IMG/VR virus record: IMGVR_UViG_3300024999_000161
Location: 1-46,787 of that record
Strand: one strand, 5' to 3'
DNA length: 46,787 bases
DNA from: a virus
The notes beneath the pieces are model-generated. The model did no database searches, had not been told where the DNA came from, and worked only from the letters and a program-made list of their open reading frames with translations. The translations under genes were made by a program, and so were the position numbers. This document shows positions 7,711 through 13,927 of the stretch, one piece after another (the stretch's first letter is position 1; each line of letters begins with the position of its first letter).

Positions 7711-8030
7711 CGTAAATCACTCTCAAACATTGGATTCAAGTCAGTTTTACCTTTTCTAACGTTGTCAGCTATCATCATTGCAAAGTTGGCAATATCGGCG
7801 GCTTCTCTAATCACGGTTTCCTTTCTAGTCTCTGATTCAGCATCCCAATCAAGATTGATTAGCGATTTCCTCAACTCTTCAGTCTCCTCGACCATGCGAT
7901 CGAACAAATAGTCTTGCCCACAACCATTCCAACCACCTTTGTGGTCGTTTATCCTGAGCTTCTGCTCCATCTTTTCAGCAAACCAATTAACCCGTTCTCT
8001 CGGCTTTCTTTGGCCTAATATATCTTCCAA
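7707..8030 (-). CDS. MazG-like nucleotide pyrophosphohydrolase family protein
   Basis: 107 residues, TTG start with AGGAGGG upstream. The segment NDHKGGWNGCG is followed by MVEETEELRKSL and then VIREAADIANFAMMIADN. The EEtEEL and E-x-x-D pattern matches the metal-binding glutamates and aspartate of all-alpha NTP pyrophosphohydrolases. Phage members probably remove unwanted nucleotides or alarmones such as ppGpp; the substrate here is not known. Confidence 0.7.
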   Translation of the reverse strand: MEDILGQRKPRERVNWFAEKMEQKLRINDHKGGWNGCGQDYLFDRMVEETEELRKSLINLDWDAESETRKETVIREAADIANFAMMIADNVRKGKTDLNPMFESDLR

Positions 8031-8042
8031 CCCTTATCCCTC

Positions 8043-8126
8043 CTAAATCCGAATACTCTCCATCAACTCTTTTTCAATCCTCCCGACTTCCTCCATCAAT
8101 TCTTTATACCCATTAGCATTCGACAT
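8043..8126 (-). CDS. Very small ORF in the early operon
   Basis: 27 residues (MSNANGYKELMEEVGRIEKEL ... SIRI), a probable amphipathic helix. Starts at ATG at 8126, with possible longer forms from the in-frame GTG or TTG upstream. It fills the gap between two better supported genes. The SD is weak, so this is tentative. Confidence 0.35.
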   Translation of the reverse strand: MSNANGYKELMEEVGRIEKELMESIRI

Positions 8127-8159
8127 TCTCACCTGGCGATGGAGCAAATACCTGTAACA

Positions 8160-8309
8160 TTAGGCCAGAGTTGAGAAGTAACCAAGTGTAGTAAGTAATT
8201 CCTTGCCTAAGTTTTTGCTGTCCTCTTTGGTGATGATGGATTTTTGATTGACTGTCATTTGGTCAGAGTCCGATGTGATACAGTAAGTGTCGTTAATGTC
8301 TATTCGCAA
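8160..8309 (-). CDS. Small hypothetical phage protein
   Basis: 49 residues from a TTG start 7 bases after a perfect AGGAGG that overlaps the stop of the upstream 35-residue gene. The sequence begins MRIDINDTYCITSDSDQMT and ends LLTTLGYFSTLA. The layout, a strand then 'ITSD', a lysine-rich middle and a 'GYF-TL' end, is a familiar pattern among short phage proteins of unknown role. Confidence 0.6.
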   Translation of the reverse strand: MRIDINDTYCITSDSDQMTVNQKSIITKEDSKNLGKELLTTLGYFSTLA

Positions 8310-8321
8310 TGGTGTTCCTCC

Positions 8322-8429
8322 TTATTTCTTCAAAACTTCATTGAACAACTTAATATTGCGTGGGTCACTGTTCCCATCAACAACTACCTTAATTCCGTTT
8401 CCTGATACATAAACAACTTGCTTTTTCAT
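8322..8429 (-). CDS. Small hypothetical phage protein
   Basis: 35 residues, MKKQVVYVSGNGIKVVVDG ... FNEVLKK. ATG with AGGAGG upstream. The composition is typical of a compact beta-rich peptide. The stop codon lies next to the ribosome site of the following gene. Confidence 0.55.
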   Translation of the reverse strand: MKKQVVYVSGNGIKVVVDGNSDPRNIKLFNEVLKK

Positions 8430-8448
8430 TTTTACTTCCTCCTAATTT

Positions 8449-8550
8449 TTACTTCACTAATTTAGATAAGTATCTTTTGATTTGACCCTTAGATTGCTCT
8501 GGCAGCCATCCATTAGTAGTTTTTACCGTACTGCCTTGGAGTCGTTGCCC
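8449..8550 (-). other. Open, coding-like stretch without a conventional start
   Basis: A frame that stays open for 33 codons and ends KTTNGWLPEQSKGQIKRYL-SKLVK. It reads like a real small phage protein but has no ATG, GTG or TTG start before the last few codons. It lies in the only gap of this size in the operon, directly upstream of the 35-residue gene. It may be a decayed gene or one using a rare start codon. Confidence 0.3.
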
Positions 8551-8586
8551 TCAATCAGTCTAGCCCTGAGAAAGTAGGTTAATTTA

Positions 8587-8826
8587 CTAACTTTCGCTAA
8601 CAAGCTTAATCTCAAAAGTATCGAAATCAACAGTTTTGTTACCATTTGGTAGACTGTATTTTTTGTTTATGCGCTCCCACCAATCAGACCTACTAATTTC
8701 AAGATCACGAATAGCTGGTCCGATAATGGCTAGGGTTTGCTTTAATCCACCAATCCCCCTTCTTATACTCAATAGCTCCTCGAATTCATCCCTTGTCACC
8801 GTTGCTAAAATTGCCTCATTGTCCAT
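8587..8826 (-). CDS. Hypothetical early phage protein
   Basis: 79 residues, ATG start with GGGAGG upstream. A helical N-terminal half (TRDEFEELLSIRRGIGGLKQTL) is followed by RSDWWERINKKYSLPNG and a short strand at the end. No family recognised; a soluble small early protein. Confidence 0.55.
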   Translation of the reverse strand: MDNEAILATVTRDEFEELLSIRRGIGGLKQTLAIIGPAIRDLEISRSDWWERINKKYSLPNGNKTVDFDTFEIKLVSES

Positions 8827-8841
8827 TTGATTAAACCTCCC

Positions 8842-9030
8842 TCACTTAATCAACTTTGCCGAAAATGATTTCAATTGCCCTTCCGATAATTCAAATCGTC
8901 CATAGGCTTTCTTGGTATCAACGAATCCGTTACACTTCTGCTGAATTCGTTGTTTCTCCTGATACCTCAACCTCCTAGCACAATCTCTCTGTAGTAGTTT
9001 CCATCCGGTTAAGTGGTGCAATGTACTCAC
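8842..9030 (-). CDS. Small basic hypothetical protein
   Basis: Up to 62 residues from GTG at 9030, but the best start is probably the in-frame TTG at 9021, which lies 8 bases after AGGAGG. The protein is strongly basic (QRDCARRLRYQEKQRIQQK) and could bind nucleic acid. Unknown function. Confidence 0.5.
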   Translation of the reverse strand: MSTLHHLTGWKLLQRDCARRLRYQEKQRIQQKCNGFVDTKKAYGRFELSEGQLKSFSAKLIK

Positions 9031-9046
9031 CTCCTAATATAGGCTG

Positions 9047-9187
9047 TTACTTGGAGTCCTGACTCCTCCCCTTCTTAGATGCGTCTACTGCAGCCCAATA
9101 TCCAAGGCCACCCTTTTTCTCTCGCAATCTCCGTGTAATCGCTTTTTGCTCCTCGGATTTAGTCATTGAACTTAGGGATTTACTCAT
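9047..9187 (-). CDS. Small basic hypothetical protein
   Basis: 46 residues, ATG with a perfect AAGGAGG nine bases upstream. MSKSLSSMTKSEEQKAIT is followed by RRLREKKGGLGYWAAVDASKKG. The protein is Lys/Arg-rich with no membrane segment. It sits between the antirepressor and the other small early genes. Confidence 0.6.
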   Translation of the reverse strand: MSKSLSSMTKSEEQKAITRRLREKKGGLGYWAAVDASKKGRSQDSK

Positions 9188-9221
9188 TTGTTTTTCCTCC
9201 TTCTTAATGCTTGTCCATTTG

Positions 9222-9887
9222 TTAATTAGTCAACATGTTCTGATTCAAATACTTACCCTTAACCGTCTTACTAATCGAAAGATCCAAATTAAACTTCTCA
9301 TTAACTCCCATAAGATTTACGGTTTCTTCTAAAACCTCTTGGCGTTGCACTAACATTTCAGGAGTCATTGCGTCCTTCTTTAGCATTTTTGGATAACCAT
9401 ACATAGTTGACACTGTTTTATTGGCAACCGTGTTAGCCTTGATGTAGTCAACCTTAACTGGTTGAGATAGGTTTAATTTGAGGTGATTCATGGCTTCGAT
9501 TTGATGCCCTTTATCTAGCATGCGAAAAACTTTATCCGCGCTAGATAATTTCCTAATCTCCTCGATTGTTTCCCATGCCCAATCCATAAATCCGTTAGCT
9601 TTAGGTTGGCGACTCCACCTGCATATTTCATAAACACCTTTCGGAAAGTAAACGCAGGTATCGTATTCCTTTCCGTCAGTACCCCTCAGTTTGAGGGTAA
9701 CTGAAAATTTGTCTAATCTTTCCCGATACTTTGAGTGCAAGTTATCAATTGCCTTTTGTGGGTTCTTGTACTCTAACGCTCTCCCAATTTGTTCCCTAGT
9801 CATTAACGCATTTTGCTTATCGTCTTGCCAGAAGTCACATTGAATGCTTCCGAAGTTTTCTGACTTGACCAACTTTGTGTTACTCAT
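9222..9887 (-). CDS. BRO-N domain antirepressor
   Basis: 221 residues. The N-terminal ~115 residues follow the BRO-N/antirepressor pattern: IQCDFWQDDKQNALMTREQIGRAL, then a FPKGVYEICRWSRQPKANGF segment with DWAWETIEEIRKL. The C-terminal half is helical. Phage antirepressors of this type free the lytic promoters by binding or displacing the repressor. Its place directly behind the Cro-like XRE gene, second in the leftward early operon, fits that role. Confidence 0.8.
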   Translation of the reverse strand: MSNTKLVKSENFGSIQCDFWQDDKQNALMTREQIGRALEYKNPQKAIDNLHSKYRERLDKFSVTLKLRGTDGKEYDTCVYFPKGVYEICRWSRQPKANGFMDWAWETIEEIRKLSSADKVFRMLDKGHQIEAMNHLKLNLSQPVKVDYIKANTVANKTVSTMYGYPKMLKKDAMTPEMLVQRQEVLEETVNLMGVNEKFNLDLSISKTVKGKYLNQNMLTN

Positions 9888-9895
9888 AAATCCTC

Positions 9896-10090
9896 CTATT
9901 CTTTTAATAAATCATCCACAGTACAACGAAGGGCATGCGCTAACTTTTCTGATGTTTTAAGTGATGGATTTTTTATGTTTCGCTCGATGTTACTAATGGT
10001 TGGACCTGCCACGCCGATGATTAGCGCTAACTCCCTTTGGTCAAGTCCTCGCTTGATTCTGTATGCCCTTACATTTTCTCCGAAGCTCAT
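9896..10090 (-). CDS. Cro-like XRE-family regulator
   Basis: About 64 residues from the ATG at 10090, preceded by GGGAGGTGA; an in-frame ATG at 10120 lacks a ribosome site. The whole protein is one helix-turn-helix: VRAYRIKRGLDQRELALIIGVA, then TISNIERNIKNPSLKTSEKLA. First gene of the leftward early operon and divergent from a larger XRE repressor, which is the usual Cro/CI arrangement. Confidence 0.8.
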   Translation of the reverse strand: MSFGENVRAYRIKRGLDQRELALIIGVAGPTISNIERNIKNPSLKTSEKLAHALRCTVDDLLKE

Positions 10091-10172
10091 TTGTTTAAGT
10101 TCACCTCCCCTTGTTATCATATAGCTAAATAAGTTTTTAAAAAAAGAGGAATAAAATTGATTCGATATACAT

Positions 10173-10201
10173 ACAATATCAGCTTATAGATAAATAGTCA
10201 A
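10173..10201 (-). promoter_or_regulatory. Leftward early promoter
   Basis: On the minus strand TTGACT (10201-10196) and TATTGT (10178-10173) are spaced by 17 bases. It should drive the long leftward operon that begins with the Cro-like gene. Confidence 0.75.
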
Positions 10202-10217
10202 GAGAAATCTTTAATAA

Positions 10218-10234
10218 CTTATCAAATAGCTAAG
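10218..10234. promoter_or_regulatory. Candidate operator in the lysogeny switch
   Basis: CTTATCAAATAGCTAAG is a 17-bp imperfect palindrome between the two divergent promoters. Partial copies of its half sites occur at 10119-10133 (ATAGCTAAATAAG) and at 10182-10196 (GCTTATAGATAAATA), the latter inside the leftward promoter. Confidence 0.45.
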
Positions 10235-10251
10235 AGGTATATTTTACCGTG

Positions 10252-10279
10252 TTGTGGTATCAATAACATGGGGTATAAT
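10252..10279 (+). promoter_or_regulatory. Rightward repressor promoter
   Basis: TTGTGG (10252-10257) and a perfect TATAAT (10274-10279) with a 16-base spacer, 50 bases before the repressor start at 10329. Confidence 0.7.
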
Positions 10280-10328
10280 AATATGGTTATCGGGTATGTT
10301 ATCTATATGGTAAATCGGAGGTGTTGCG

Positions 10329-10715
10329 ATGAACTATGGAGAAAAGTTCAGATATGTTAGAGAGTTAAGGCAAATGACGCTCTCTGATTTATCTAAAAAA
10401 TGTAATCTATCTATCCCTTATTTAAGCGATATAGAACGAGGTGTAAAACGCCCAGCTATGAAATCTTTAGAGAGGATTGCAGATGCGCTCTCAGTGGACC
10501 CGTGGTTCTTCATGTCTCAAACGGCTGTGACATTCACAGAACTAGCCAAAATCTCCAACTACGAGCCACCTCCTGACATCCTAGAATTTGTAACAAATCA
10601 AGAAAAACTCCCCTACATCCTCTTGGCCAAAAAGATGAGTGAAGACGGAATTTCCCCTGAAGCGTGGGAAGTCCTGATTGACAATATTAAACAACTGACA
10701 AAACCCAACAAATAA
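10329..10715 (+). CDS. CI-like XRE-family repressor
   Basis: 128 residues, ATG with GGAGGTG upstream. N-terminal helix-turn-helix: YVRELRQMTLSDLSKKCNLS, then YLSDIERGVKRPAMKSLERIADAL. It is followed by a region of about 55 residues that is probably for dimerisation; there is no LexA/CI-type serine peptidase motif. It faces away from the Cro-like gene and has its own promoter and a downstream hairpin, so it is the best candidate for the lysogenic repressor. Induction would have to be by the antirepressor or another factor, not by self-cleavage. Confidence 0.8.
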   Translation: MNYGEKFRYVRELRQMTLSDLSKKCNLSIPYLSDIERGVKRPAMKSLERIADALSVDPWFFMSQTAVTFTELAKISNYEPPPDILEFVTNQEKLPYILLAKKMSEDGISPEAWEVLIDNIKQLTKPNK

Positions 10716-10723
10716 ATAAGATA

Positions 10724-10774
10724 AAAGCACAAACAACGACTAACTGTAATATAACTGTCGAATGTTTGTGCTTT
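10724..10774 (+). terminator. Hairpin after the repressor gene
   Basis: AAAGCACAAAC (10724-10734) pairs perfectly with GTTTGTGCTTT (10764-10774) across a 29-base loop. The U-tract is poor, so it may act as an mRNA 3' end or partial terminator. Confidence 0.55.
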
Positions 10775-10887
10775 CTGTATTATTATTACATTTTACATAG
10801 TCTCTGATAGTTGCTAAAATAGAAACAAGAGTTCTAAAAAGAAACATTTGTTCTTATTTATGGGTAGCAACGAGAGGAGATGGGTAG

Positions 10888-11070
10888 ATGAAGGAAGTAA
10901 TTGTCTGTGATTTTATTGATATTAAAGGGATGGTAATCGGGAACTCAATACTCGTTGATAGACGCTATCTTGGGGCACTAAAGGACAGATTAAAGGCAAT
11001 GGGATGTACTGAGCAACGCAAATATAAAGTGGATATCTTGAAGGATAAAGTAATTACCCTGTCGAAATAG
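10888..11070 (+). CDS. Hypothetical protein upstream of the replication attenuator
   Basis: 60 residues, ATG with GAGAGGAG upstream. MKEVIVCDFIDIKGMVIGNSILVD is followed by a helix rich in Lys and a strand (KYKVDILKDKVITLSK). No family recognised. It lies just before the leader that controls the Rep-like gene, so it may help copy control. Confidence 0.6.
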   Translation: MKEVIVCDFIDIKGMVIGNSILVDRRYLGALKDRLKAMGCTEQRKYKVDILKDKVITLSK

Positions 11071-11085
11071 GAGTAAACAAGGAGA

Positions 11086-11126
11086 AACCCCCTGAGACTT
11101 CCACCTGCAAGTGTTCTCAAGGGGTT
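11086..11126. other. Stem-loop in the rep leader, possible antisense RNA end
   Basis: AACCCCCTGAGA (11086-11097) pairs with TCTCAAGGGGTT (11115-11126) with one mismatch, and the inner ACTT/AAGT extends the stem. On the minus strand it would form the 3' stem of a leftward antisense RNA; no strong promoter for such an RNA is obvious. Confidence 0.4.
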
Positions 11127-11132
11127 CCGTTA

Positions 11133-11220
11133 AGACGGGGTTATTATGTTGTATTAAGTTTAATACATATTTTTGCCCCTGTCTAGTTCTTGCAATGAAT
11201 TTAGATAGGGGTTTTTATTT
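11133..11220 (+). promoter_or_regulatory. Transcription attenuator before the Rep-like gene
   Basis: Two mutually exclusive hairpins are visible. CCCCTGTCTA (11176-11185) pairs with TAGATAGGGG (11202-11211), followed by TTTTTATTT, a terminator ending just before the start codon. Alternatively the same CCCCTGTCT pairs with AGACGGGG (11133-11140) as an antiterminator with a one-base bulge. The GGGG that would serve as SD lies in the terminator stem. This is the architecture of plasmid rep attenuation controlled by antisense RNA. GTATTAA-GT-TTAATAC (11151-11166) is an extra perfect inverted repeat. Confidence 0.6.
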
Positions 11221-11619
11221 ATGCCTAAGATGCCGAAAATGTCCACAGAATATCATTCAGACTTACTTATTCATGATGGCCACTTGGTTGTAATTCAGGA
11301 GAGGCTAGTAAAAGTGTTTGGACTCGACAAGGCCGTGTTTCTACAGAAGTTACACTATTGGCTCAATACAGAGTCTGGAGTAGTCATTGAGCGTAGGAGA
11401 TGGGTTTACAACACGCTAGAGCAATGGCATAACCAAATGCCTTGGTGGTCGCTAATGACGATTAGGAGAATGGTCAAGGATTTGGAAAAGTCCAAAGTAT
11501 TAGTGACCTGCAAAATAAACGTAGATAAAGGCGATCATACTAAGTGGTATACCATTGACTATGGAGTTATGAATGATATGTGGAGGGAATACCTAGATGC
11601 CAATAGCAGCCATTGGTAG
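11221..11619 (+). CDS. Winged-helix replication initiator-like protein
   Basis: 132 residues. The core reads VFGLDKAVFLQKLHYWLN, then RRWVYNTLEQWHNQMPWWS, then TIRRMVKDLEKSKVLV and KWYTIDYGVM. This is the N-terminal winged-helix pattern of phage replisome organisers and RepA-type plasmid initiators. The usual C-terminal domain is missing, so the protein is short for an initiator. The attenuator upstream and the iterons and DnaA boxes just downstream support a replication role. The start ATG at 11221 has only the GGGG of the attenuator stem as ribosome site. Confidence 0.7.
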   Translation: MPKMPKMSTEYHSDLLIHDGHLVVIQERLVKVFGLDKAVFLQKLHYWLNTESGVVIERRRWVYNTLEQWHNQMPWWSLMTIRRMVKDLEKSKVLVTCKINVDKGDHTKWYTIDYGVMNDMWREYLDANSSHW

Positions 11620-11631
11620 GCATTCACAGAG

Positions 11632-11799
11632 TTATCCACAGGAAGATATTAGGATATGTTCATTTTGAACAAAAGCCATATGTTCATTTTGAACAAAAGC
11701 ATATGTTCATTTTGAACAGATCTACTAATACATAAATAACTACCCATAAATAACTTATACATATTATCTTATTAACTATAAAAACTAAGGTTATCCACA
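11632..11799. other. Probable plasmid-type replication origin
   Basis: Perfect DnaA boxes TTATCCACA lie at 11632-11640 and 11791-11799. Between them are three copies of the palindromic GTTCATTTTGAAC at 11658, 11682 and 11705, within 23-24-bp repeats that share ATATGTTCATTTTGAACA. Then follows an A/T-rich stretch (about 11718-11785) suited to melting. DnaA boxes, iterons and an A/T-rich zone downstream of a Rep-like gene are the classical theta-type origin. Confidence 0.75.
11657..11718. repeat. Three iterons
   Basis: GTTCATTTTGAAC occurs at 11658-11670, 11682-11694 and 11705-11717, start-to-start 24 and 23 bp, with the flanks ATAT before and AAAAGC after the first two copies. Each core is itself an inverted repeat (GTTCA-TTT-TGAAC). 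Likely Rep binding sites. Confidence 0.85.
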
Positions 11800-11813
11800 G
11801 AAAGGAGTTAATC

Positions 11814-12359
11814 ATGTACTCGACACTCAAACAATGCTCCGAGCTTGCAAAGCAAAATATCAGTACTAGTCGCTTTTACAAAAATAAGTATCTCCAATAT
11901 TTCAAAACATCAGGTGAGGGCAAGAAAACAAAGTTTGAAGAGAACTCCACCGTTGAACTGCTTCGACTAATCGGAGAATCCTATACCAAAGGATTAGATT
12001 CAGATCAAATTACCGACCTACTAGATATGCAGTATGGCGTAACAGTAACCGACATAGCGCAACAAGATAATAACAGCATAGGGACAGCGCAACACGAAGA
12101 TTTAGTGCAGAGTATAAGGAGTGTCTTTATTGAGGAGATTAGCAAAAGAGACTCTCTAATCCTTGATTTGCAAGAAGAACTTGAAGGGATAAAGCAAGCT
12201 CTTGCAGAACAAGCCGAGAGGGCCGAGAATAGTGCTAGGAGGCTAGAGGAACGAGATAAGGATATAACACAAAGGCTTAGGGACATAGTCACAGCACAAG
12301 AGCAACGCAACAAAGAGAAGGTTCCTTGGTATAGACGGTTGTTAAACCTCGATAAATGA
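11814..12359 (+). CDS. MerR-like HTH plasmid protein with C-terminal coiled coil
   Basis: 181 residues, ATG with AAAGGAG that partly overlaps the second DnaA box. The N-terminal part (MYSTLKQCSELAKQNISTSRFYKN, then STVELLRLIGESYTKGLDSDQI) fits a MerR-type helix-turn-helix. Residues 115-165 form a long charged coiled coil, and the end is KEKVPWYRRLLNLDK. Proteins with this plan are common on Bacillota plasmids beside origins. It may regulate replication or aid segregation. Confidence 0.6.
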   Translation: MYSTLKQCSELAKQNISTSRFYKNKYLQYFKTSGEGKKTKFEENSTVELLRLIGESYTKGLDSDQITDLLDMQYGVTVTDIAQQDNNSIGTAQHEDLVQSIRSVFIEEISKRDSLILDLQEELEGIKQALAEQAERAENSARRLEERDKDITQRLRDIVTAQEQRNKEKVPWYRRLLNLDK

Positions 12360-12376
12360 ATCGGGGTTATTTTTTT
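12345..12376 (+). terminator. Rho-independent terminator after the replication genes
   Basis: AACCTCGAT (12345-12353) pairs with ATCGGGGTT (12360-12368), one G-U pair, loop AAATGA, then a run of seven T. The stop codon of the preceding gene lies in the hairpin. Confidence 0.85.
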
Positions 12377-12465
12377 GCCTAAATTTAGCAGGAATAATGG
12401 ACGAACAGCTCTGAGTATTGTTAATCATCAGTTGTTCCACATTTATCACACAAAGGGGTGACGAA

Positions 12466-12654
12466 ATGCAACGTGATCTACGAGTAAGACTTAGAAACTT
12501 CTTGGATAAGGACATTAAACAAGGTATCGAGAAACTAGGGCCATTAGAACAGGGAGAACTTAGCGAACTAATTCGCTTAGGAATGAGGAAGGTATTGCAA
12601 GAGAAGGGAGTAATCCCTGATAAAAAAGCCACGACACCCCGAAGGATACCGTGA
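12466..12654 (+). CDS. Small ribbon-helix-helix-like protein
   Basis: 62 residues from the ATG at 12466 with GGGGTG upstream; the frame is open further 5' but without a ribosome site. MQRDLRVRLRNFLDKDIKQG is followed by QGELSELIRLGMRKVLQEKG, whose 'ELSELIRLGM' helix is typical of RHH/CopG-type proteins. It may regulate plasmid copy number, partition or the transfer-like operon downstream. Its 3' end overlaps a terminator that belongs to the opposite strand. Confidence 0.55.
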   Translation: MQRDLRVRLRNFLDKDIKQGIEKLGPLEQGELSELIRLGMRKVLQEKGVIPDKKATTPRRIP

Positions 12655-12655
12655 C
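12622..12655 (-). terminator. UUCG-loop terminator for a leftward small gene
   Basis: On the minus strand GTCACGGTATCC (12655-12644), loop TTCG, then GGGTGTCGTGGC (12639-12628) and six T. All 12 base pairs form if four G-U pairs are allowed. It lies within the last codons of the rightward RHH-like gene. Confidence 0.75.
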
Positions 12656-12662
12656 TTCTCGC

Positions 12663-12752
12663 TTAAAACAATATCTTCCCTATCTGAACGAAGACAACTC
12701 CTGCCATCATTAAGTAACTCATGTAAACACCGCCTTTGTAATCCGTTTTCAT
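12663..12752 (-). CDS. 29-residue hydrophobic peptide, possible type I toxin-like
   Basis: MKTDYKGGVYMSYLMMAGV, then VFVQIGKILF: one membrane span with a basic residue near each end. ATG with AAGGA upstream. It is antisense to its surroundings and is followed at once by a strong terminator. Short, terminator-capped, membrane-spanning peptides near plasmid origins are often toxins of type I systems. No antitoxin RNA has been identified here, so this is a hypothesis. Confidence 0.4.
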   Translation of the reverse strand: MKTDYKGGVYMSYLMMAGVVFVQIGKILF

Positions 12753-12796
12753 TATCCTTCCCTTAATTTTTAAATTTTATGTATGGAGGAATGATT

Positions 12797-13927
12797 ATGG
12801 CTAAACAAAATCAAATTGAAGAAATCAGAGATAGTCTTAAATCAATCTGGCTACATCGAAAAGGAAATGAAGTAAGAGCAGCTGTTCAGGATGTTATTGA
12901 TGCAAAGTACAAAGAAGGAACTCGACCCCTAATTATGAATGCTTCAAAAAAGGAAAACACATGGACGTTCACGATTCACCTTCCCCCTGCTACCGGATTC
13001 TTGGAGTTTCAAAAACTAAGTATATTATTCCAGGATGCAACAGGCGGCTCGGTCCATATTGAAAAGCGTGGCAAGGTCGTAAAGATGGAGGTTATGACAG
13101 AGGAGCTCAAGAAGAGTTATGCTTATTCCCTTTTTGACCACAATAAATATAAGAAGATGGCTATTCCGATCCCCATAGGCATATCAGCCAAGGGTTTAAT
13201 AGTTCGAGATTTAGTGGACTATCCTCACCTACTTGTAGCCGGGGAAACAAATTATGGTAAGAGTAATCAGCTTCATGTAATTGCAAACTCGATTCTTCTT
13301 TATCGACCAGAAACTCACATTGTTATCATTGACCCTAAATCAACTGAGTTTGATTATCTTAACAGAATGGCTTTAGTGGTTGATGAAATGAATGTGGTAA
13401 AAAGCCTATTTGAAGAACTTAATAGGGTAATGGACAAACGGAAGAAAATTTTAAAATCAGCCTCTTGCGCTAAGATTAAGAAATACCATGAGAAGGGCTA
13501 CAGCATGCCTTATATCGTCCTAATTGTTGATGAATGGGCAGATCTACCCGAAGATGCTCAGGACAGCTTGTGGAGGCTCCTAAGAATGGGGCGGTTTGTT
13601 GGAGTTCACGTAATTGCAGCCACGCAAAGGCCGTCGAGCAAAATATTTGAAAAAGCCGGCGATCTCAAAGCAATGTTTCTCGGAAGAATATGTTTTGTAG
13701 TTGCCGATGTGATTAATTCCAGGATGATCCTGGATTCGGATGAAGCCGCGCATCTTAATGCCATAAAGGGCAGAGCTATCTATAAATGCGGCTTAGAGAA
13801 ATTGGAAGTACAGACATTGCTACTGGAGCCAGACGAGGCTATTAAACTTTACAATGAAAGTTCAATGATAATAAGAAGTGAGTTAATCAAGATTGAACAA
13901 CCGCGAAAAGTATTACCACCTAGATAA
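12797..13927 (+). CDS. FtsK/SpoIIIE-type DNA translocase
   Basis: 376 residues from the ATG at 12797, preceded by GGAGGAATGATT. Walker A is GETNYGKSN (about residue 153), in VAGETNYGKSNQLHVIANS. Walker B is IVLIVDEWADL (about 250), followed by the FtsK-type GRFVGVHVIAATQRPSS. There is no N-terminal membrane region and no gamma domain. Soluble FtsK/TraB-like pumps of this size occur in plasmids and integrative elements, where they move DNA during transfer or act with a relaxase. It is followed by a replication-relaxation protein, interrupted by an opposed homing nuclease gene. Confidence 0.85.
   Translation: MAKQNQIEEIRDSLKSIWLHRKGNEVRAAVQDVIDAKYKEGTRPLIMNASKKENTWTFTIHLPPATGFLEFQKLSILFQDATGGSVHIEKRGKVVKMEVMTEELKKSYAYSLFDHNKYKKMAIPIPIGISAKGLIVRDLVDYPHLLVAGETNYGKSNQLHVIANSILLYRPETHIVIIDPKSTEFDYLNRMALVVDEMNVVKSLFEELNRVMDKRKKILKSASCAKIKKYHEKGYSMPYIVLIVDEWADLPEDAQDSLWRLLRMGRFVGVHVIAATQRPSSKIFEKAGDLKAMFLGRICFVVADVINSRMILDSDEAAHLNAIKGRAIYKCGLEKLEVQTLLLEPDEAIKLYNESSMIIRSELIKIEQPRKVLPPR

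Noticed and set aside
7306-7911. 201-codon rightward open frame
   Set aside because: It runs opposite to several overlapping leftward genes with good ribosome sites, has no SD of its own and the translation is low-quality, rich in Ser, Leu and Phe. Treated as a shadow of the real genes.
11658-11717. CRISPR-like repeat array
   Set aside because: Repeats are 13-24 bp with spacers of only about 10 bp, each core is palindromic, and DnaA boxes flank them. They are iterons.
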